A DNA stretch of 19,599 nucleotides from Mageeibacillus sp. UBA1255 (GCA_002308795.1 DBVV01000089.1:558-20156), one strand, 5' to 3'. Positions 8,189-16,165 are shown, numbered from the stretch's first letter. The notes: a model not told the origin generated them from the sequence alone. Program-made: numbers and translations.

Positions 8189-8242
8189 ATGGGAACGGCA
8201 CAGCTGCTCCTCAAACATGAAAATATCACGAGGGCACTTTAA
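8189..8242 (+). other. Possible leader peptide frame before the VTT-acyltransferase gene
   Basis: ATG 8189 opens a 17-codon frame (MGTAQLLLKHENITRAL) whose TAA (8240-8242) overlaps the AAAGGA in front of the main start at 8249. A second frame from ATG 8217 (MKISRGHFKGS) ends in a TGA that overlaps the main ATG as ATGA. The first ATG is only a few bases from the predicted transcription start and has no ribosome binding site. This may be chance. Confidence 0.25.
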
Positions 8243-8248
8243 AGGATC

Positions 8249-10111
8249 ATGAGCAAACGAGCTTCCAGAATAATTATTCTTATATGTACTTTATCCGCAC
8301 TGGCATTGTTTGCGTTTTTCCTTAAAGACATCCTTGTCCCGTTCATAAAAATGGAGGTCAATAACGACGTAGACGGTGCTAAAGAACTGCTGCGTTCAAA
8401 AGGTGTTTTCGGCTTCCTGGCAGTTGCCCTCGTGGAAGCGCTGCAGATGGTAGTCGTTTTTATCCCGGCAGAATTTATACAGATATCGAGCGGACTGAGT
8501 TATCCTTTTTACGTCGCCCTTATATTGTGCGACCTGGGTGTCTGTCTCGGAGCAACTATTATTTTTATCCTCGTAAGAACGTTCAAGATACAGAATGAAT
8601 CATACGAGAAACGCAAAAAAACTATAGATCGCCTTGCTTCGAAAAGAGGAGATAAAAGTACGGTTTTATTTATGCTTTTGCTCTTCATTATGCCGCTTAT
8701 TCCGTTTGGGGCGATCTGCTACTATGGCAGCAGTACGAAGATCAGATACAGGAATTATATCCTGACAGTCGCGCTGGGAGTTATACCGTCGATCCTTACG
8801 TCAAACCTTATGGGCGCGGCGGGAAAGGCGTTTATACGTAATTCTATCCCGCTCTGGCTGCTTATCCTTATAATCGTTTTCCTTGCCGCGATCCTGTTCA
8901 CTGTTTTGTTCATCTTTATTAATAAATTCTTTTTGAAAGAAAGCGACGGAACGCCTGATTCTCCGCTGTACAGCCTGTTTTTCAGAATTATGAAGCTGCT
9001 TGCCGGCCGAAAATTCAAGCTCGAGATCGTTAACGGGATACCTGAAAACGTTAGGACGCCGTACGTCGCCCTTTACAATCACCAATGCTTTTTTGACCTG
9101 CTGTTCGCTCATAAACTTGACACGAACGTGAATACGAATTTTGTTGCCAACGAATATTACCTGTACCACGTTCCGATCCTGAGGCGTTTTCCTAAAAAGA
9201 CCGGTATAATACCGAAAAAACTCTTCACGAACGATTTCGTCACTGCTGCTGGGATAATGAGAACGCTGAAAAAAGGATATCCGGTGGCAATATTCCCGGA
9301 AGCGAGATTGTCCCCGGACGGTACGACGAATCCGATCGCGGAACAGAGCGGCAGATTCTATAAAAAACTCGGAGTTGACCTCGTGCTCGTCAATATCTCC
9401 GGGGCTTATTTCGGCCTCCCGAAGTGGCGCAAGAAGCGTTTTAAAACAAACGTACGCCTTGACGTTAAACGCGTTATAACGAAGGAGGAATTCGAGTCTC
9501 TTTCAGAAGCTGAAGTAAACGAGATCATAAACTCTACGCTGCTTCACGACGCTTCTGATGAGGATTTTAACGTTTACAAAAAAAGAGGGAAGGCGAAGGG
9601 ACTCGAAAACGTGCTTTACCGCTGTATCGATTGCGGCTCGCTTTATACTACAAAGGGCGAGGGCGATGACTTCTTCTGTACCGCCTGCGGCAGACGTTAC
9701 CATCTGAACGAAAAATATCGATTTGACGAGGATATAGACGGCGAGCCCGGAACTATATCACGCTATTATTCCATGATCAAAAAAGCTGAGATCGCAGAAT
9801 ATCCGGATCTGTGCCTGAGATCACGCGTACGTACGACGATATACGATAAAAACGTGAAGAAAAAAGCAAAAGAACAGGGAGAGTGCACTTTTACTCCGGA
9901 AGGTTTTTCGTACAGTTCCGGAAGCGTACAGTTCACGATCCCTGCGGAAAAGATGCTGGCGATCCCTTTTTCTTGCGGAAGCGAGTTTGAAACGTATCAC
10001 GAAAATGAATTATATTATTTTTATCCCGTTGAAAATCCCATGCAGACTGCCCGCTGGGGACTTATCTCGGATATTATGAAGGAGATGCATGACGAGAATG
10101 AAAAAGCGTGA
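8249..10111 (+). CDS. VTT/DedA membrane domain fused to PlsC-type acyltransferase and zinc ribbon
   Basis: 620 residues in four parts. Residues 1-230 are a VTT (SNARE-associated, TVP38/TMEM64/DedA) membrane domain with FIPAEFIQISSGL and a final hydrophobic span. Residues about 260-420 are a lysophosphatidate-type acyltransferase: NHQCFFD (catalytic His278, Asp283) and FPEARLSPDG (Glu351). Residues 459-480 form a CxxC-CxxC zinc ribbon (Cys459, 462, 477, 480). Residues about 490-620 are a beta-rich tail I do not recognise. VTT proteins are linked to lipid scrambling and PlsC enzymes acylate lysophospholipids, so one chain could move and acylate a lipid at the membrane; this is inference. The start is weakly supported (AAAGGA only two bases before ATG), but a stop lies at 8240. 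It overlaps the next gene by 23 bases. Confidence 0.88.
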   Translation: MSKRASRIIILICTLSALALFAFFLKDILVPFIKMEVNNDVDGAKELLRSKGVFGFLAVALVEALQMVVVFIPAEFIQISSGLSYPFYVALILCDLGVCLGATIIFILVRTFKIQNESYEKRKKTIDRLASKRGDKSTVLFMLLLFIMPLIPFGAICYYGSSTKIRYRNYILTVALGVIPSILTSNLMGAAGKAFIRNSIPLWLLILIIVFLAAILFTVLFIFINKFFLKESDGTPDSPLYSLFFRIMKLLAGRKFKLEIVNGIPENVRTPYVALYNHQCFFDLLFAHKLDTNVNTNFVANEYYLYHVPILRRFPKKTGIIPKKLFTNDFVTAAGIMRTLKKGYPVAIFPEARLSPDGTTNPIAEQSGRFYKKLGVDLVLVNISGAYFGLPKWRKKRFKTNVRLDVKRVITKEEFESLSEAEVNEIINSTLLHDASDEDFNVYKKRGKAKGLENVLYRCIDCGSLYTTKGEGDDFFCTACGRRYHLNEKYRFDEDIDGEPGTISRYYSMIKKAEIAEYPDLCLRSRVRTTIYDKNVKKKAKEQGECTFTPEGFSYSSGSVQFTIPAEKMLAIPFSCGSEFETYHENELYYFYPVENPMQTARWGLISDIMKEMHDENEKA

Positions 10112-11573
10112 GAAGGCTCTGATCAATATTTCAAAGAAGACTTTTATCCAGGTGACTGTGCTGCTTCTTTGCCTTATGGTAGTCTCCATCATTCTCACGT
10201 ACGTGCTTCCTAAAGGCGAGTTCGGCGTGCTTGAGGATGGAAGAACGGATTATTCCGTATATCTCAAAAGTGAAGACCAGTCAGGGATCAGCGTAGTTAA
10301 AGGCATTTTCGCTCCGTTTCTTGTTTTCGCGTCCGGGGACGGGCTCACTCTCATAATGCTTTCGTTGTTTCTGCTTATAATTTCTGCCGCTTTCCAGGTA
10401 ATGAATGATGTCGGAGGCATTAGGCTGATAGTTGGGGACGTAGCTAAGCGATTAGGCTCCAGAAAATACCTGCTTCTCGCGGTGATCACGCTCGTATTTA
10501 TGCTTTTCGGAGCGTTTCTCGGCCTGTTCGAAGAGATGCTGACAATGCTCCCGATCGTTGCCGCTTTATGTTTGATGATCGGATTTGATTCGTTTACCGG
10601 CTTTCTCGTCAGTATCGTCGCCTGCGGTTTTGGGTTCGCCAGCGCGGTGACAAACCCGTTCACGGTCCTTCTTGCTTCCGAGATCATCGGCGTTAATCCG
10701 CTCAATCATATTTATTACAGACTGATTATTTTTGTCGTGATGTATCTGCTGCTGATCGGTTTTGTTTTCCTGTACGTGCGAAGGATCTCTAAAAATCCTG
10801 ATAGCAGCCTGACGCTTAGTCATGACGTGGATCTGAGAGCGAACGTGTCGGAACAGGGAAGCTTTGATACCGGGTACGGATCAGGATCTGAAGCCGAAGG
10901 GGAGAACTCATTTCGCGGTAAAGCATCTCCTAAAAAGATAAAGATATTATATATAATTTTCCTGATCGCAGCGCTCGGGCTTATAATATTGTGCTCCGCT
11001 TTACCTTCGATCCGCGATTACACCGTGCCTGTTCTTATAGCATATTTCCTGATCTTCGGAATAACGGTCGGGATAATTTCCACGTCCGATCCGAAATTCG
11101 TTTTCCGGAGTTTTGGAAAAGGGATCGTAGGTGCGCTCCCGACGATCGTTTTCATCGGGTTAGCCGCTTCGGTGAAGTATATTTTCGACGAGGGCAGGAT
11201 AATGCCCACGATCGTCAATCAGATCAACCGCCTTACCGAGGGACGGAGCCCTATAATGGTCGCGCTGGTGATCTATCTGATAATCCTGCTGCTTGAGTTC
11301 TTTATTTCGTCGTCAACGGCGAAGGCGATCCTCGTCATGGGCATTCTGTCTGTCGTAAGCGTGGGGTTGTCGAAGTCAATGATGGTTCTGCTTTATACGT
11401 TCGCTGACGGTTATACAAACGTGATCTTTCCGACGTCGCCCGTGCTGCTCATATCGCTGTCAATGATCGGCGTGGATTATTTCAAATGGGTGAAAAAAAG
11501 CGCTCCGCTGTTCCTTGCGAACCTTGCGCTGGTCACCGGATTCATACTGATCGGTATCGCGGCAGGTTATTGA
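10089..11573 (+). CDS. YfcC-family carrier (DcuC/AbgT-like superfamily permease)
   Basis: 494 residues with about 12 hydrophobic spans. An N-terminal span is followed by YVLPKGEFG, FQVMNDVGG, the paired GFASAVTNPFTVLLA and the C-terminal SSSTAKAILVMGIL and YTFADGYTNVIFPTSPVLL, which match the two re-entrant half-sites of YfcC carriers. A charged cytoplasmic loop at about residues 240-280 separates the halves. Relatives are annotated as C4-dicarboxylate or basic amino-acid carriers; the substrate here is not known. The ATG at 10089 lies inside the end of the acyltransferase gene, with AAGGAG at 10079-10084 in that coding sequence; ATG 10098 is an alternative. The overlap indicates translational coupling. 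Confidence 0.9.
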   Translation: MTRMKKREKALINISKKTFIQVTVLLLCLMVVSIILTYVLPKGEFGVLEDGRTDYSVYLKSEDQSGISVVKGIFAPFLVFASGDGLTLIMLSLFLLIISAAFQVMNDVGGIRLIVGDVAKRLGSRKYLLLAVITLVFMLFGAFLGLFEEMLTMLPIVAALCLMIGFDSFTGFLVSIVACGFGFASAVTNPFTVLLASEIIGVNPLNHIYYRLIIFVVMYLLLIGFVFLYVRRISKNPDSSLTLSHDVDLRANVSEQGSFDTGYGSGSEAEGENSFRGKASPKKIKILYIIFLIAALGLIILCSALPSIRDYTVPVLIAYFLIFGITVGIISTSDPKFVFRSFGKGIVGALPTIVFIGLAASVKYIFDEGRIMPTIVNQINRLTEGRSPIMVALVIYLIILLLEFFISSSTAKAILVMGILSVVSVGLSKSMMVLLYTFADGYTNVIFPTSPVLLISLSMIGVDYFKWVKKSAPLFLANLALVTGFILIGIAAGY

Positions 11574-11618
11574 TCGCAAGCTAAAAGCGTTGCGCTCGGA
11601 AAACAGCGGGGCGTCGGA

Positions 11619-11792
11619 TCATTCTCCCATCTTTTCAGTCAGATCACGGAGACTTTTCTCAAACTGTTTTTTGGTTATTGCTCCTTTGGACAGAAAGGTT
11701 TCAAGAAGCTCTTTCTGTTTCAGAGACAGCTGGTGATTCTTCTGTTCACGGGAAAGAACGTCCCATTAATTATTTTCATCAAGTACAGTCAT
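11619..11792 (-). pseudogene. Small SHOCT-like reading frame interrupted by one in-frame TAA
   Basis: Four bases after the lysS stop, ATG 11792-11790 opens the frame MTVLDENN, hits TAA at 11768-11766, and then continues in the same frame without another stop for 48 codons (WDVLSREQKN ... LRDLTEKMGE) to TGA 11621-11619. The second part is clearly protein-like: amphipathic, charged and ending KGAITKKQFEKSLRDL, like SHOCT-type short helical domains (GAITEEEFEKKK). A single change, AAA to TAA, would explain the break. No ATG or good ribosome site restarts the frame after the TAA, and no strong ribosome binding site precedes the ATG. It is a likely decayed small gene, or one with readthrough. Confidence 0.6.
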
Positions 11793-11796
11793 CTTA

Positions 11797-13839
11797 TCAG
11801 TAAAGTTTAGCGCCGGCGGGGATGTGCGGATCCAGCTGAAGCAGATGCAGTTTTTCCTCACCGTTCTCTTTATGCACTGCTGAAATAAGCATACCGCAGC
11901 TTTCGATACCCATCATAGGCCTCGGAGGAAGATTAACTATCGCGATGCACGTTTTTCCTATGAGCTGCTCCGGTTCGTAGAATGCATGGATACCGCTCAA
12001 GATCGTGCGCTGCGTGCCTGTTCCGTCGTCGAGAGTAAACTTCAGCAGTTTTTTGGACTTGGGTACCGCCTCGCAGGAGAGTACTTTCACGGCTCTGAAA
12101 TCTGATCTGGAAAACGTTTCGAAATCGACTTGATCCGCAAATAGCGGTTCTATCTGGACGTTTGAAAAATCAGGCTTTTGGGCGGATATTATTGGCGCTC
12201 CTTCTATAACAGGCTGAGATACGTCACGTTTTTCTTCTGTTTCCGCTAAAGCATCATCTGCTTTTTTCTGATCAAGAGGCTTCATGGTGGGGAAGAGCAA
12301 AACTTCGCGTATCGTCGTGGTATCGGTAAGCAGCATGCACAGGCGGTCAATACCCATTCCCATGCCTCCCGTAGGCGGCATACCGTACTCGAGAGCATCG
12401 AGGAAGTCATTGTCAACGTCGCAAGCTTCGTCATCGCCGGCTGCCTTCATTGCCGCCTGACGTTCGAAACGTTCTCGCTGGTCGAGAGGGTCGTTTAATT
12501 CAGAGAATGCGTTCGCGAATTCGCTTCCGTTGATAAATAACTCGAACCTTTCCGTATAGCGCGGGTCTGCAGGTGATTTTTTAGCAAGAGGGGAGATGTC
12601 GACAGGGTGATGTGTCACGAACGTAGGCTGAATAAACTGCTTCTCGCAATACTCTTCGAAGAACAGGTTAAGTATATCCCCGATCCCGTGGCGCTGCTCA
12701 AAATGGATATTGTGAGCGTCGCAGAGCTTTCTGGCCTCGTCAACGGTCTTGACCGTCGTGAAATCCACGCCTGAATATTTCTTTACGGCGTCAGTCATCG
12801 TTATCCTTGCAAACGGGGACTCAAGGTCTATAGTGAGATCACCGTACGGTACGATGCCTGTACCAAGGACTTCGTGAGCACAGTATCGGATGAGACTTTC
12901 GGTGATTTCCATCATTCCTTCGAAATCTGTATAGGCCTGATACAGCTCGAGAAGAGTAAATTCTGGGTTGTGCCGCGTATCCATTCCCTCGTTCCTGAAA
13001 ACGCGCCCGATCTCATATACTCTGTCCATTCCGCCTACTATAAGGCGTTTCAGATACAGTTCGAGCGCGATCCTTAAGTACATATCAAGGTTCAGCGTGT
13101 TGTGGTGTGTTATGAACGGTCTGGCGGCTGCGCCTCCCGCTACAGTGTGAAGCACCGGTGTTTCTACTTCAAGAAATTCACGGCCGTCAAGGAATCGTCT
13201 GATCGCAGATATTATGCGCGATCTTTTAACGAAAACGTCTTTTACTTCCGGATTCACGATGAGGTCAACGTATCTCATCCTCGCTCTGAGGTCGTCGTCC
13301 TTGAGCCCGTGGCGTTTTTCGGGAAGGGGACGGAGAGCCTTTGAAAGCAGCGTTACCTCAGTGCATTTGACCGAGATCTCACCTTTCATTGTCCTGAAGG
13401 CCGTACCTTTAACTCCGATGATATCACCGATGTCGTACGTCTTAAATTCGGCATATTTTTCCGGCCCGAGTTCATTCTGTCTGACGTAGATCTGGATCAT
13501 GCCGCACTTGTCCTGAATGTGCGCGAAACTGGCTTTACCCATGATCCGCTTAAGCATTATCCTTCCGGCGATCGATACGGGCACGGGCACTTTATCCGAA
13601 ACGGGAAGTCCTGTTTCGGGATCGTGTGCAGGCTCGCATATTTCATCAAAGCGGTCAACTATCTGGGTCGACGTGAATGTTACGTCATATTTGGTGACCG
13701 TGTAAGGATCTTTCCCGGCTTCCTTTAATGCGGCAAGTTTAGATCGCATCACTTTCATAAGGTCGCTCATATTCTGTTCGTCCGCCTGGAACGGGGTGTT
13801 GTTTAAAACCGCGTCGCCGGTGATCGAGTTATCGCTCAT
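11797..13839 (-). CDS. lysS: Lysyl-tRNA synthetase, class II, with fused C-terminal tRNA-binding domain
   Basis: 680 residues against about 500 for typical LysRS. Residues about 85-180 form the anticodon-binding OB fold. The class II core has motif 2 (YEIGRVFRNEGMDTRHNPEF) and motif 3 (GGMGMGIDRLCML). Residues 555-680 (from KPDFSNVQIEPLF, with SDFRAVKVLSCEAVPKSKKL and LPPRPMMGIESCGM) are a Trbp111/EMAPII-like tRNA-binding domain as at the C-terminus of MetRS. It charges tRNA-Lys in the cytoplasm; the added domain should raise tRNA affinity. AGGAGG eight bases before ATG fixes the start but lies within a hairpin. It follows greA by 121 bases on the same strand, a common order in Clostridia, and is read as the third gene after guaB. 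Confidence 0.97.
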   Translation of the reverse strand: MSDNSITGDAVLNNTPFQADEQNMSDLMKVMRSKLAALKEAGKDPYTVTKYDVTFTSTQIVDRFDEICEPAHDPETGLPVSDKVPVPVSIAGRIMLKRIMGKASFAHIQDKCGMIQIYVRQNELGPEKYAEFKTYDIGDIIGVKGTAFRTMKGEISVKCTEVTLLSKALRPLPEKRHGLKDDDLRARMRYVDLIVNPEVKDVFVKRSRIISAIRRFLDGREFLEVETPVLHTVAGGAAARPFITHHNTLNLDMYLRIALELYLKRLIVGGMDRVYEIGRVFRNEGMDTRHNPEFTLLELYQAYTDFEGMMEITESLIRYCAHEVLGTGIVPYGDLTIDLESPFARITMTDAVKKYSGVDFTTVKTVDEARKLCDAHNIHFEQRHGIGDILNLFFEEYCEKQFIQPTFVTHHPVDISPLAKKSPADPRYTERFELFINGSEFANAFSELNDPLDQRERFERQAAMKAAGDDEACDVDNDFLDALEYGMPPTGGMGMGIDRLCMLLTDTTTIREVLLFPTMKPLDQKKADDALAETEEKRDVSQPVIEGAPIISAQKPDFSNVQIEPLFADQVDFETFSRSDFRAVKVLSCEAVPKSKKLLKFTLDDGTGTQRTILSGIHAFYEPEQLIGKTCIAIVNLPPRPMMGIESCGMLISAVHKENGEEKLHLLQLDPHIPAGAKLY

Positions 13840-13848
13840 AAATAATTC

Positions 13849-13866
13849 CTCCTGAAAATACAGGAG
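13849..13866 (-). promoter_or_regulatory. Hairpin covering the lysS ribosome binding site
   Basis: A perfect 6-bp stem with a six-base loop (13849-13854 with 13861-13866; mRNA CTCCTG-TATTTT-CAGGAG) includes five of the six bases of the AGGAGG that serves lysS. Folded, it would hide the ribosome binding site. It has no following U-run, so it is not a terminator. Confidence 0.6.
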
Positions 13867-13960
13867 ACAGCGGGAATGATGTGCCGCTGCCGCCTTTGCT
13901 TTTAGATGATCAGCTGAAAAACATCTTGTCCTGATCCTTAACGCCCGTAAAAGGTTTAGA

Positions 13961-14455
13961 TCAGTTATCGTTAGTCTTGATGTCTTTGATAATATATTTT
14001 GCTTCGCCTGCAGGCGTCTTGACTACGATCTTATCGCCTTTTGCGTGCCCGAGAATTGCAGCTCCCACAGGTGATTCGTTCGAGATCTTGCCCTTAAGAG
14101 GATCAGCTTCGGAAGAACCGACAAGGTAGTATTCGTCTTCTTCGTCATACTCACAATCGTAGAGTACTACGACGTGACCCATTTTTACGATGCTCGTGTC
14201 GTTATCTTCGTCAATGAGGACGTAGTTTGAAAGTATAGCTTCGATCCGTGCTTTTTCAGCCTCGTTTTCACGCTGAGCTTCTTTTGCTTCATCATATTCG
14301 GAGTTCTCTGACAGGTCGCCGAATCCGCGGGCAATTTCAAGGCGGTTTGCAATCTCGATCGTTTTCTCTCCCTTTAAATATTCAAGCAGTTCCTGATAGT
14401 GCTGAAGACCGGTTTTTGTAAGGTGTGTAGGTTTTTCTTTCTTTTTCTCACTCAT
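13961..14455 (-). CDS. greA: Transcription elongation factor GreA
   Basis: 164 residues, typical length. The N-terminal coiled coil carries the functional tip ARGFGDLSENSEYDEAKEAQ at about residues 42-61, where the acidic pair reaches the RNA polymerase active site to trigger cleavage of backtracked RNA. The C-terminal FKBP-like half ends SNESPVGAAILGHAKGDKIVVKTPAGE. It rescues stalled RNA polymerase. The first ten residues are Lys/Glu-rich. AAGGAT lies about ten bases before ATG. It sits between guaB and lysS on the same strand (gaps of 96 and 121 bases), probably one transcript; I found no convincing promoter of its own. Confidence 0.97.
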   Translation of the reverse strand: MSEKKKEKPTHLTKTGLQHYQELLEYLKGEKTIEIANRLEIARGFGDLSENSEYDEAKEAQRENEAEKARIEAILSNYVLIDEDNDTSIVKMGHVVVLYDCEYDEEDEYYLVGSSEADPLKGKISNESPVGAAILGHAKGDKIVVKTPAGEAKYIIKDIKTNDN

Positions 14456-14538
14456 TTTGATCAGATCCTTTTCTATCTATAAACTTCGTTACCCGGTACC
14501 GCCGCAGGGGACAAACTGTCCGGAGGGCATCGTTTGAT

Positions 14539-14562
14539 CGGTTAAAGACCGTTATTTAACCG
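14539..14562 (-). other. Hairpin overlapping the guaB stop codon
   Basis: A perfect 8-bp stem (14539-14546 with 14555-14562, CGGTTAAA/TTTAACCG, eight-base loop) lies across the end of guaB. No U-run follows on the minus strand, so it is more likely an mRNA-stabilising or processing hairpin within a guaB-greA-lysS transcript than a terminator. Confidence 0.5.
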
Positions 14563-16060
14563 GAGTAATATTTTTATCTTTAAGAATGACGTCGTGTGCT
14601 CCGCCTTCTATGATGCTCGTGGAGGAGACCCTGGTCAGTTTTGCTTCACGGTGAAGCGAAGCGATATCCTTAACGCCGATATTGCACATCGTTGACCGGA
14701 TCTTACCGAGCGTCATCTCAAGGTTATCCCTGAGGGGACCGGCATAAGGTACGTACGAATCAACGCCTTCCTCGAAAGAAAGCTTTGCGTTTCCGCCCAT
14801 ATCATAGCGCTGCCAGTTCCTTGCACGGTTCGAGCCTTCGCCCCAGTATTCCTTGTAGTAGTTTCCGTTGATGTTGATCTTGTTGGACGGACTTTCGTCG
14901 AAGCGGGCAAAGTACCGGCCGAGCATACAGAAATCGGCTCCCATAGCAAGAGCAAGGGTAAGATGGTAATCGTGGACAATGCCTCCGTCAGAGCAGAGCG
15001 GTATATAAATACCTGTTTCCTTCAAATACTCCTCGCGGGCTTTATTGACTTCGATCACGGCAGTAGCCTGGCCGCGTCCGATGCCTTTCTGCTCTCTCGT
15101 GATGCAGATCGAACCTCCGCCGATACCGATCTTAACAAAATCCGCGCCGCAGTCGGCAAGGTATTTGAACGATTCGCCGTCAACGACGTTTCCGGCTCCG
15201 ACTTTAACTTTTCCGTTGTATTCGGTCTTTACCCATTCCAGAGTATCCTTCTGCCATTCAGAATAACCTTCCGAAGAGTCTATGCAGAGGACGTCGACTC
15301 CGGCTTTTACAAGTTCCGGAACTCTCTCCTTATAATCTCTGGAATTTATCCCTGCACCGACCATATACCGCTTGCTTGAGTCAAGCAGTTCGAGCGGGTT
15401 CTCTTTATGTGAATCATAGTCTTTTCTGAAAACGAAATACTTAAGCTTCTGCTGGCTGTCAATAATAGGCAGGCAGTTCAGCTTGTTTTCCCAGATGATA
15501 TCATTTGCAAGCTTCAGCGAAACGGTCTCGTCGCCGCAGACGAGCTTGTCAAACGGTGTCATAAACTCTTTAACTTTCAGCCCGAGATCCATCCTGCTTA
15601 CTCTGTAATCGCGGCTGGTGACGATGCCCATAAGCTTTCCGTGAGCAGTACCGTCATCGGTAATGGCGATAGTGGAGTGGCCTTTTTCGTTCTTAAGTTT
15701 AAGAACGTCTTCAAGCGTGTCGTCCGGTTTCAGGTTAGAGTCGCTGATAACGAATCCTGATTTGTATTTTTTTACACGCGATACCATATCGGCCTGGCTG
15801 TCTATCGGCTGAGATACAAAGATAAAAGAAAGACCGCCGCATTTCGCAAGAGCGATCGCCATACCGTCATCCGAAACCGCCTGCATTACGGCTGATACGA
15901 GCGGAATGTTGATCGAAAGGGGAGATTGCTCTCCTTTTTTGAATCTTACGAGAGGTGTTTTAAGGGAAACATTATCCGGAGTACAGTCTTTTTTCGTCAA
16001 TCCCGGAATAAAAAGATATTCGCTGAATGTGTATGACGGTTCGTCGTAGATAAAGGCCAT
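14552..16060 (-). CDS. guaB: IMP dehydrogenase, Tritrichomonas-like type
   Basis: 502 residues. It oxidises IMP to XMP with NAD+, the committed step to guanine nucleotides. The barrel has the catalytic loop IGIGGGSICITREQKGIGRG with nucleophile Cys319 and the mobile flap WGEGSNRARNWQRYDMGG with Arg418 and Tyr419. Residues about 90-220 form the inserted CBS pair. From memory, the IMP dehydrogenase of the protist Tritrichomonas foetus (about 503 residues) has these residues at the same numbers and very similar wording from the N-terminus (YNEPCHTFNEFL; here YDEPSYTFSEYL) to SIVEGGAHDV (here SIIEGGAHDV). Common bacterial GuaB proteins have instead a GPGSICTTR-type loop. AGGAGG just before ATG and a consensus promoter upstream define the start. 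First gene of a probable guaB-greA-lysS operon. Confidence 0.97.
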   Translation of the reverse strand: MAFIYDEPSYTFSEYLFIPGLTKKDCTPDNVSLKTPLVRFKKGEQSPLSINIPLVSAVMQAVSDDGMAIALAKCGGLSFIFVSQPIDSQADMVSRVKKYKSGFVISDSNLKPDDTLEDVLKLKNEKGHSTIAITDDGTAHGKLMGIVTSRDYRVSRMDLGLKVKEFMTPFDKLVCGDETVSLKLANDIIWENKLNCLPIIDSQQKLKYFVFRKDYDSHKENPLELLDSSKRYMVGAGINSRDYKERVPELVKAGVDVLCIDSSEGYSEWQKDTLEWVKTEYNGKVKVGAGNVVDGESFKYLADCGADFVKIGIGGGSICITREQKGIGRGQATAVIEVNKAREEYLKETGIYIPLCSDGGIVHDYHLTLALAMGADFCMLGRYFARFDESPSNKININGNYYKEYWGEGSNRARNWQRYDMGGNAKLSFEEGVDSYVPYAGPLRDNLEMTLGKIRSTMCNIGVKDIASLHREAKLTRVSSTSIIEGGAHDVILKDKNITPVK

Positions 16061-16072
16061 GATACCCTCCTT

Positions 16073-16090
16073 GCAAATGTATATATTTGC
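16073..16090 (-). promoter_or_regulatory. Inverted repeat at the predicted 5' end of guaB mRNA
   Basis: GCAAAT-N6-ATTTGC, a perfect 6-bp inverted repeat, lies between the predicted transcription start (near 16090) and the guaB ribosome binding site. It could be a 5' stabilising hairpin or an operator. It does not resemble a PurR box or a purine riboswitch. Confidence 0.45.
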
Positions 16091-16096
16091 TAAAAC

Positions 16097-16125
16097 ATTA
16101 TACCGATTTTTTCGTCTGTTGTCAA
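16097..16125 (-). promoter_or_regulatory. Consensus sigma-A promoter of guaB
   Basis: Minus strand TTGACA (16125-16120), 17-base spacer, TATAAT (16102-16097): a perfect vegetative promoter with a leader of about 30 bases. Confidence 0.9.
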
Positions 16126-16136
16126 TCGCATTGATA

Positions 16137-16165
16137 TTGACGGCGCGAGAAAATTATTCTAAAAT
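16137..16165 (+). promoter_or_regulatory. Sigma-A promoter of the macro-domain gene
   Basis: TTGACG at 16137-16142, 17-base spacer, TAAAAT at 16160-16165, each one base off consensus. Start near 16172, about 31 bases before the ATG. Its -35 is only 11 bases from the -35 of the divergent guaB promoter, so the two may compete. Confidence 0.78.

Noticed and set aside
11575..11595. Terminator after the YfcC gene
   Set aside because: The CGCAA/TTGCG hairpin is short, bulged and has no T-run on either strand.
13840..13960. T-box leader for lysS
   Set aside because: The interval is only 121 bases, has no T-box consensus and no terminator/antiterminator pair.
16061..16096. Purine riboswitch or PurR box upstream of guaB
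   Set aside because: The predicted leader is about 30 bases, far too short, and no PurR-type motif is present.
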